Part shown: positions 32,314 to 35,382 of the stretch, in pieces | Numbering within the stretch: the stretch's first letter is position 1 | How the letters are laid out: each line of letters begins with the position of its first letter | Assembly (NCBI GenBank): GCA_038206985.1 | Contig: JBBRAH010000032.1 | Location: forward strand, 1-35,382 | From: CAXMST01 sp038206985 | Lineage (GTDB): Bacteria; Actinomycetota; Thermoleophilia; Solirubrobacterales; 70-9 | DNA length: 35,382 nt | Reading direction: 5' to 3' | Notes under the pieces: generated by a model | What the model saw: only the letters and a program-made list of their open reading frames with translations | Told to the model about the DNA's origin: nothing | Database searches by the model: none | Position numbers and translations under genes: made by a program

Positions 32314-33672
32314 TCAGCCCGCGGGGTCGATCCGGTAGACCGGACCGCTGATCGAGGTCGCGTAAATCCGCCCCTGAGCGTCGGTGCCGAAGCTCGAGAG
32401 CCCCTCGACCTGGCTGCCGAGCTCGCGGTCGTCCTGGGCCGCCTTGCCGGGCCGCGCCACGAAGCTCCGCAGCTGCCCCAGGCAGAAGTCGCCGTACAGA
32501 TAGCGCCCGTAGAGCGAGAGGAGCCGCTCGTCGCGGACCACATAGCCGCCGGTGACCGAGCAGTTGCCGTCGTCGGTCGGGTAGACGAGCGCGGGCGGGA
32601 TCGCGTCGTCGGCCTGCTGATCCTCGTTGAACCGGTTCTCGCCCTCGAAGGCCGACCAGCCGAAGTTCGCGCCACTGCCCTTGCCCGCCGCGACCAGGTT
32701 GATCTCCTCGAAGGAGTCCTGGCCGACGTCCCCGATCGAGAGCCAGTCCGTGTTGCGGTCGAACGAGTAGCGCCAGGGGTTGCGCAGGCCGTAGGAGTAA
32801 ATCTCGCCCCGGGCGTCGGCGTTGCCGGCGAAGGGGTTGTCCGCGGGGATCCGGTAGGGCCGGTCGGCCTTCTGGTCCGGGCGCGGATCGATCCTCAGGA
32901 TCTTGCCGAGCAAAGTCGCGAGGCTCTGTCCGTTGCGATCCGGATCGCCGCCGGAGCCACCGTCGCCGCTGCCGATGTAGAGCAGGTCGTCGGGACCGAA
33001 TACGAGCAGCCCCCCGTTGTGGTTGGAGAACGGCTGCTCGATTCGCAAGAGGTCACGCCGCGAGTCGGGATCGCCACTCTCGCCGTCGGGGGACCGGTAC
33101 TCGACCACCCGGCTGTTGCCGCTCTCGTCCGTGAAGTCCACGTAAAAGCGGCCGCTCTTGGCGTAGTCGGGCGCGAAGGCGAGCGAGAGCAGACCGCGCT
33201 CGCCGCCCGAGGAGATCTCCCCGGAGATGTCGAGGAAGGTCGAGGTGTCGCCGTTGGGGGCGACCCTGATCACCATGCCGCCCTGCTCCACGACGTAGAC
33301 GTCCGGTCCTGAATCTGCCGGCTGGGTTACGTACAGCGGGGCGTCGAAGCTGCCGATCTCGGTCAGCTTCACGCCGCCCCGTCCATCTCCGGTCGGCGGT
33401 CGGCGGGCCTGGTCGGTGCCATCCGGCGGGGTCGTGCCGGGAACGGTCTCGTCGTTGCTCGGGGCACCCGGCTCCGGAGCGGTCGAAGTGCCGCTCTCAT
33501 CGCCACAGCCGGCGAGGAGCGCAGCGGCGACGGCGAGTGCGAGGGTCAGGAGGAGGGGGAGGAGGTGCAGACGGAGGCGCCCGGGCGGGCGCCGTCGCTC
33601 ACGGCTGCTCGGTGACGACTTCGCCCTTGCCGTTGACGCGGGCCTGAGGTGGCTTGTCGGTGATCGTGACAT
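32314..33672 (-). CDS. Lipoprotein PQQ-dependent sugar dehydrogenase-like protein
   Basis: A paralogue of the next gene, with the same blocks: GERGLLSLAFAP, NHNGGLLVFG, YIGSGDGG, LLGKILRIDP, YGLRNPWRYSFD and NCSVTGGYVV. Unlike its neighbour it has a lipoprotein signal (LALAVAAALLAGC) and a 45-residue Pro/Thr/Glu linker, so it should be tethered to the outer face of the membrane. The start is uncertain. The ATG at 33672 gives 452 residues and overlaps the upstream lipoprotein gene by 74 bases; no ATG or GTG lies closer to the signal peptide, and an ATG at 33720 is longer still. Confidence 0.8.
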   Translation of the reverse strand: MSRSPTSHLRPASTARAKSSPSSRERRRPPGRLRLHLLPLLLTLALAVAAALLAGCGDESGTSTAPEPGAPSNDETVPGTTPPDGTDQARRPPTGDGRGGVKLTEIGSFDAPLYVTQPADSGPDVYVVEQGGMVIRVAPNGDTSTFLDISGEISSGGERGLLSLAFAPDYAKSGRFYVDFTDESGNSRVVEYRSPDGESGDPDSRRDLLRIEQPFSNHNGGLLVFGPDDLLYIGSGDGGSGGDPDRNGQSLATLLGKILRIDPRPDQKADRPYRIPADNPFAGNADARGEIYSYGLRNPWRYSFDRNTDWLSIGDVGQDSFEEINLVAAGKGSGANFGWSAFEGENRFNEDQQADDAIPPALVYPTDDGNCSVTGGYVVRDERLLSLYGRYLYGDFCLGQLRSFVARPGKAAQDDRELGSQVEGLSSFGTDAQGRIYATSISGPVYRIDPAG

Positions 33673-34231
33673 TGAAGGAGCCCTTGACCTCGTCGCCGCT
33701 CTCGGTAACGGCCTTCGCATTGCCGTCCAGTCCCGCCGCGACCTGGTAGTTGAGAGTGTAGGTACCGGCCTGCACGGGGGTGACCCGCCAGATGACCTCC
33801 TTGGTCTCGCCGGGCTCCAGTGGACCGAATCCGTAAGTGTTGGTCTGCGCGCGCAGACCGCCGGAGACGCCGGCCGGCGGCGGCTCGTCGACGAAGCGCG
33901 GGTACTTGTTCTCGAGCACCCAGACGGGGCGGTTCGGGTTCGCGAGGCCCTGCTGCTCGGAGCGCGTGCTGAACGAGCCGTCGGCCGTGCCGTCGTCGGT
34001 CGAGACCGTGAAGGCGAGCTCGGGCAGCGGCTCGGTGCCGGTGTTCTTCACCCCGAGCACCAGGTCCGAAGTCTCGGCGAGGCGCTGCTTGACCGGGAAC
34101 TCCGATGTCGTGACCTCGACCTCGAAGTCGCCCGTCGGCTCGTTGACGTCCTGGGGATCGCTGGATCCGCATGCGCTGAAGGCGAACGCGGAGGCGAGGG
34201 TGGCGATGATGATGAGGTGACGTCTGGGCAC
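33599..34231 (-). CDS. Putative lipoprotein, unknown function
   Basis: A 210-residue exported protein. GTG at 34231 gives a compact lipoprotein signal, MPRRHLIIIATLASAFAFSAC, with lipidation at Cys21. The mature part looks all-beta: alternating strands (FEVEVTTSEF, SDLVLGVKNTGTEPL, ETKEVIWRVTPVQAGTYTL) like an extracellular Ig/DUF11-type domain that carries additive groups. I cannot name a family. It heads the operon with the two PQQ-type dehydrogenases, so a cell-surface accessory role is an inference. In-frame sequence upstream to 34606 lacks protein character. No strong ribosome site is visible. Confidence 0.68.
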   Translation of the reverse strand: MPRRHLIIIATLASAFAFSACGSSDPQDVNEPTGDFEVEVTTSEFPVKQRLAETSDLVLGVKNTGTEPLPELAFTVSTDDGTADGSFSTRSEQQGLANPNRPVWVLENKYPRFVDEPPPAGVSGGLRAQTNTYGFGPLEPGETKEVIWRVTPVQAGTYTLNYQVAAGLDGNAKAVTESGDEVKGSFNVTITDKPPQARVNGKGEVVTEQP

Positions 34232-34499
34232 GGGTTTCGGCGGGGCGCTTGTTGGTCTCTCCCCCAAGGCGCGGGCAACATACCATGCACTGATGCGTTT
34301 GATCACAACAGCTTCACGCGGGCTGCCCGCCGCGATGGAGCACGGCAGCTCCGGCGACCTGCCGAAATGACCCGAGTGGGGAGTGCCGGCGGGGCGGTTC
34401 TGAGGAGCCTGCGGGGTTGGGGGTGGCGTCCGGCCCCCGGATGGACTACCTTTCCTACCTGTCCGGTCTTCAGGGAACCGGATCAAGCTGGAGGAGTGA

Positions 34500-35306
34500 A
34501 TGGTTAGAGCAGTAGCCGACAGGGCATTCCTTCCCGCCAAGTCTCTCTTTGAGCAGGTCGGGAACATGATGATCCTGACCGGTAAGACGATCTCGGCGAC
34601 TGTCAAGCCGCCCTACCCCTATGGCGGAGAGTTCGTCAGCCAGTTCCTCTTCGCACTGCAGCTCTGCTGGTTCCCGATGCTGATCAGCACGGTCGCCTTC
34701 GGCTTCGGCGCCCCGGGTCTGCAGGCCGCCAACTTCCTCAGCCTCTTTGGCGCCCTCGATCGCCTCGGTGGCTTCTTCATCCTCGCCACGGTCCGCGAGT
34801 TCGCCCCCTTCGTCACCGCAGTCGTCGTCGCCGGCGTCGCCGGCACCGCGATCACCGCCGACCTCGGCGCCCGCAAGATCCGCGAGGAGCTCGACGCGCT
34901 GATGGTCTTGGGCGTCGACCCGATCAAGAACCTGGTCGTGCCCCGCTTCCTCAGCCTGATGCTGATCACCGGGCTGCTGAACATCTATGCCCTGCTCTTC
35001 GGCATCAGCGGCGGGATCTTCGCCGAGCTCACCTACGGACTGCCGGTGGGAGTCTTCTTCGCCACCCTCTTCGCCAACTCCTCTGTGTCCGACCTCTGGG
35101 GCTCGTTGTTGAAGACGACCCTGTTCGGCGCGATCGTCGCGATCGTCTGCTCCTACAAGGGGATGAACGCATCCGGTGGCGCCCAGGGGGTGGGGACCGC
35201 CGTCAATGAGGCGGTCGTGATCGCCTTCATGGGCGTCTTCGCCTTCAACTACGTCTTCACCCAGACTTTGCTCGCCACCCACCCGGAACTGCAAACCATC
35301 AGATGA
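34500..35306 (+). CDS. YrbE/MlaE-family permease of an MCE lipid transporter (A subunit)
   Basis: A 268-residue integral membrane permease with five to six hydrophobic helices and the MlaE core ATVREFAPFVTAVVVAGVAG, then AITADLGARKIREELDAL and VLGVDPIKNLVVPR, the loop that couples to the ATPase. YrbE1A/B pairs with MCE substrate-binding proteins import lipids or sterols in actinobacteria. GGAGGAG is three bases before the ATG. It is the first gene of an operon running off the window; a second permease begins 50 bases later. The 268-bp gap upstream is shared with the divergent lipoprotein. Confidence 0.93.
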   Translation: MVRAVADRAFLPAKSLFEQVGNMMILTGKTISATVKPPYPYGGEFVSQFLFALQLCWFPMLISTVAFGFGAPGLQAANFLSLFGALDRLGGFFILATVREFAPFVTAVVVAGVAGTAITADLGARKIREELDALMVLGVDPIKNLVVPRFLSLMLITGLLNIYALLFGISGGIFAELTYGLPVGVFFATLFANSSVSDLWGSLLKTTLFGAIVAIVCSYKGMNASGGAQGVGTAVNEAVVIAFMGVFAFNYVFTQTLLATHPELQTIR

Positions 35307-35355
35307 ACCGCATCAGATGACCTGGCTCGCGGTTCCCAAGTGATGGCTCTCCTCG

Positions 35356-35382
35356 ATGGGCGAGATCTTCGGCTTCTGCGCC
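35356..35382 (+). CDS. Start of second YrbE/MlaE permease (partial, runs off the window)
   Basis: Only nine codons are visible, MGEIFGFCA, resembling the N-terminal amphipathic helix of YrbE B subunits. In the same frame an ATG at 35317 opens MTWLAVPK and then meets TGA at 35341, followed by WLSSMGEIFGF. Either the gene starts at 35356 with a short leader reading frame ahead, or the first codons are cut by a stop. Too little is present to decide. Confidence 0.45.

Noticed and set aside
31200..32675. 491-codon frame overlapping both PQQ-type dehydrogenase genes
   Set aside because: It is the same strand in another frame, Arg/Gly/Pro/Ser-rich, while the real frames carry signal peptides and propeller motifs.

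Overview
The window is a compact, GC-rich (about two-thirds G+C by eye) bacterial chromosome segment with about 33 protein genes on both strands, short spacers and many overlapping start/stop pairs. There are no tRNA or rRNA genes, insertion sequences or CRISPR arrays that I can see. Gene content points to an actinobacterium: HemQ, FprA-type reductase, a PimA-like glycosyltransferase, MmpL, YrbE/MCE permease, and the holin-like/DUF3618 pair. The secreted propeller's C-terminal Ig-like module and the hopanoid-type epimerase make class Thermoleophilia (Solirubrobacterales) my best guess. That placement is an inference from gene style, not from a marker gene.

Layout. 1-9.97 kb is a lipid/acyl-CoA region: an isovaleryl-CoA-dehydrogenase-type ACAD (minus) divergent from a cytochrome P450, a GGDEF/HD-GYP membrane signalling protein, an MmpL transporter followed by a crotonase (minus), then a second crotonase overlapping a double-HTH MerR regulator and a small membrane protein. 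The ACAD and second crotonase promoters share a 27-bp palindrome, which ties the two loci into one regulon. 10-12.5 kb holds a Nit-type amidase overlapping a TetR regulator behind a 16-bp palindrome, then a three-gene envelope operon (44-aa membrane protein, holin-like protein, DUF3618). 12.5-16.2 kb holds a secreted beta-propeller, DegV, a sugar epimerase and a thioredoxin-fold CPC protein.

16.2-19.5 kb is an iron-sulfur/heme neighbourhood: A-type carrier, CGFS monothiol glutaredoxin, BolA, FprA-type ferredoxin reductase and HemQ. 19.5-23.8 kb carries a large unknown membrane protein with an alkaline-phosphatase-like N-terminus and a PimA-like glycosyltransferase fused to a flippase-like membrane domain. 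23.8-27.5 kb is cobalamin-dependent methionine synthase behind a SAM-I type riboswitch. 27.6-31.1 kb has two alpha/beta hydrolases, YaaA, a ferritin-like diiron protein and a small unknown protein. 31.1-34.2 kb is a lipoprotein plus two tandem PQQ sugar dehydrogenase-like proteins. The right edge enters an MCE lipid-uptake operon (YrbE A, start of YrbE B).

A recurring feature is a TANNNT box 7-8 bp before an ATG with no Shine-Dalgarno (six genes), the signature of leaderless transcription. No gene-free stretch exceeds 300 bases. The largest is 34232-34499 (268 bp, divergent lipoprotein/YrbE promoters); there I see only a good Shine-Dalgarno for YrbE and weak promoter-like elements.
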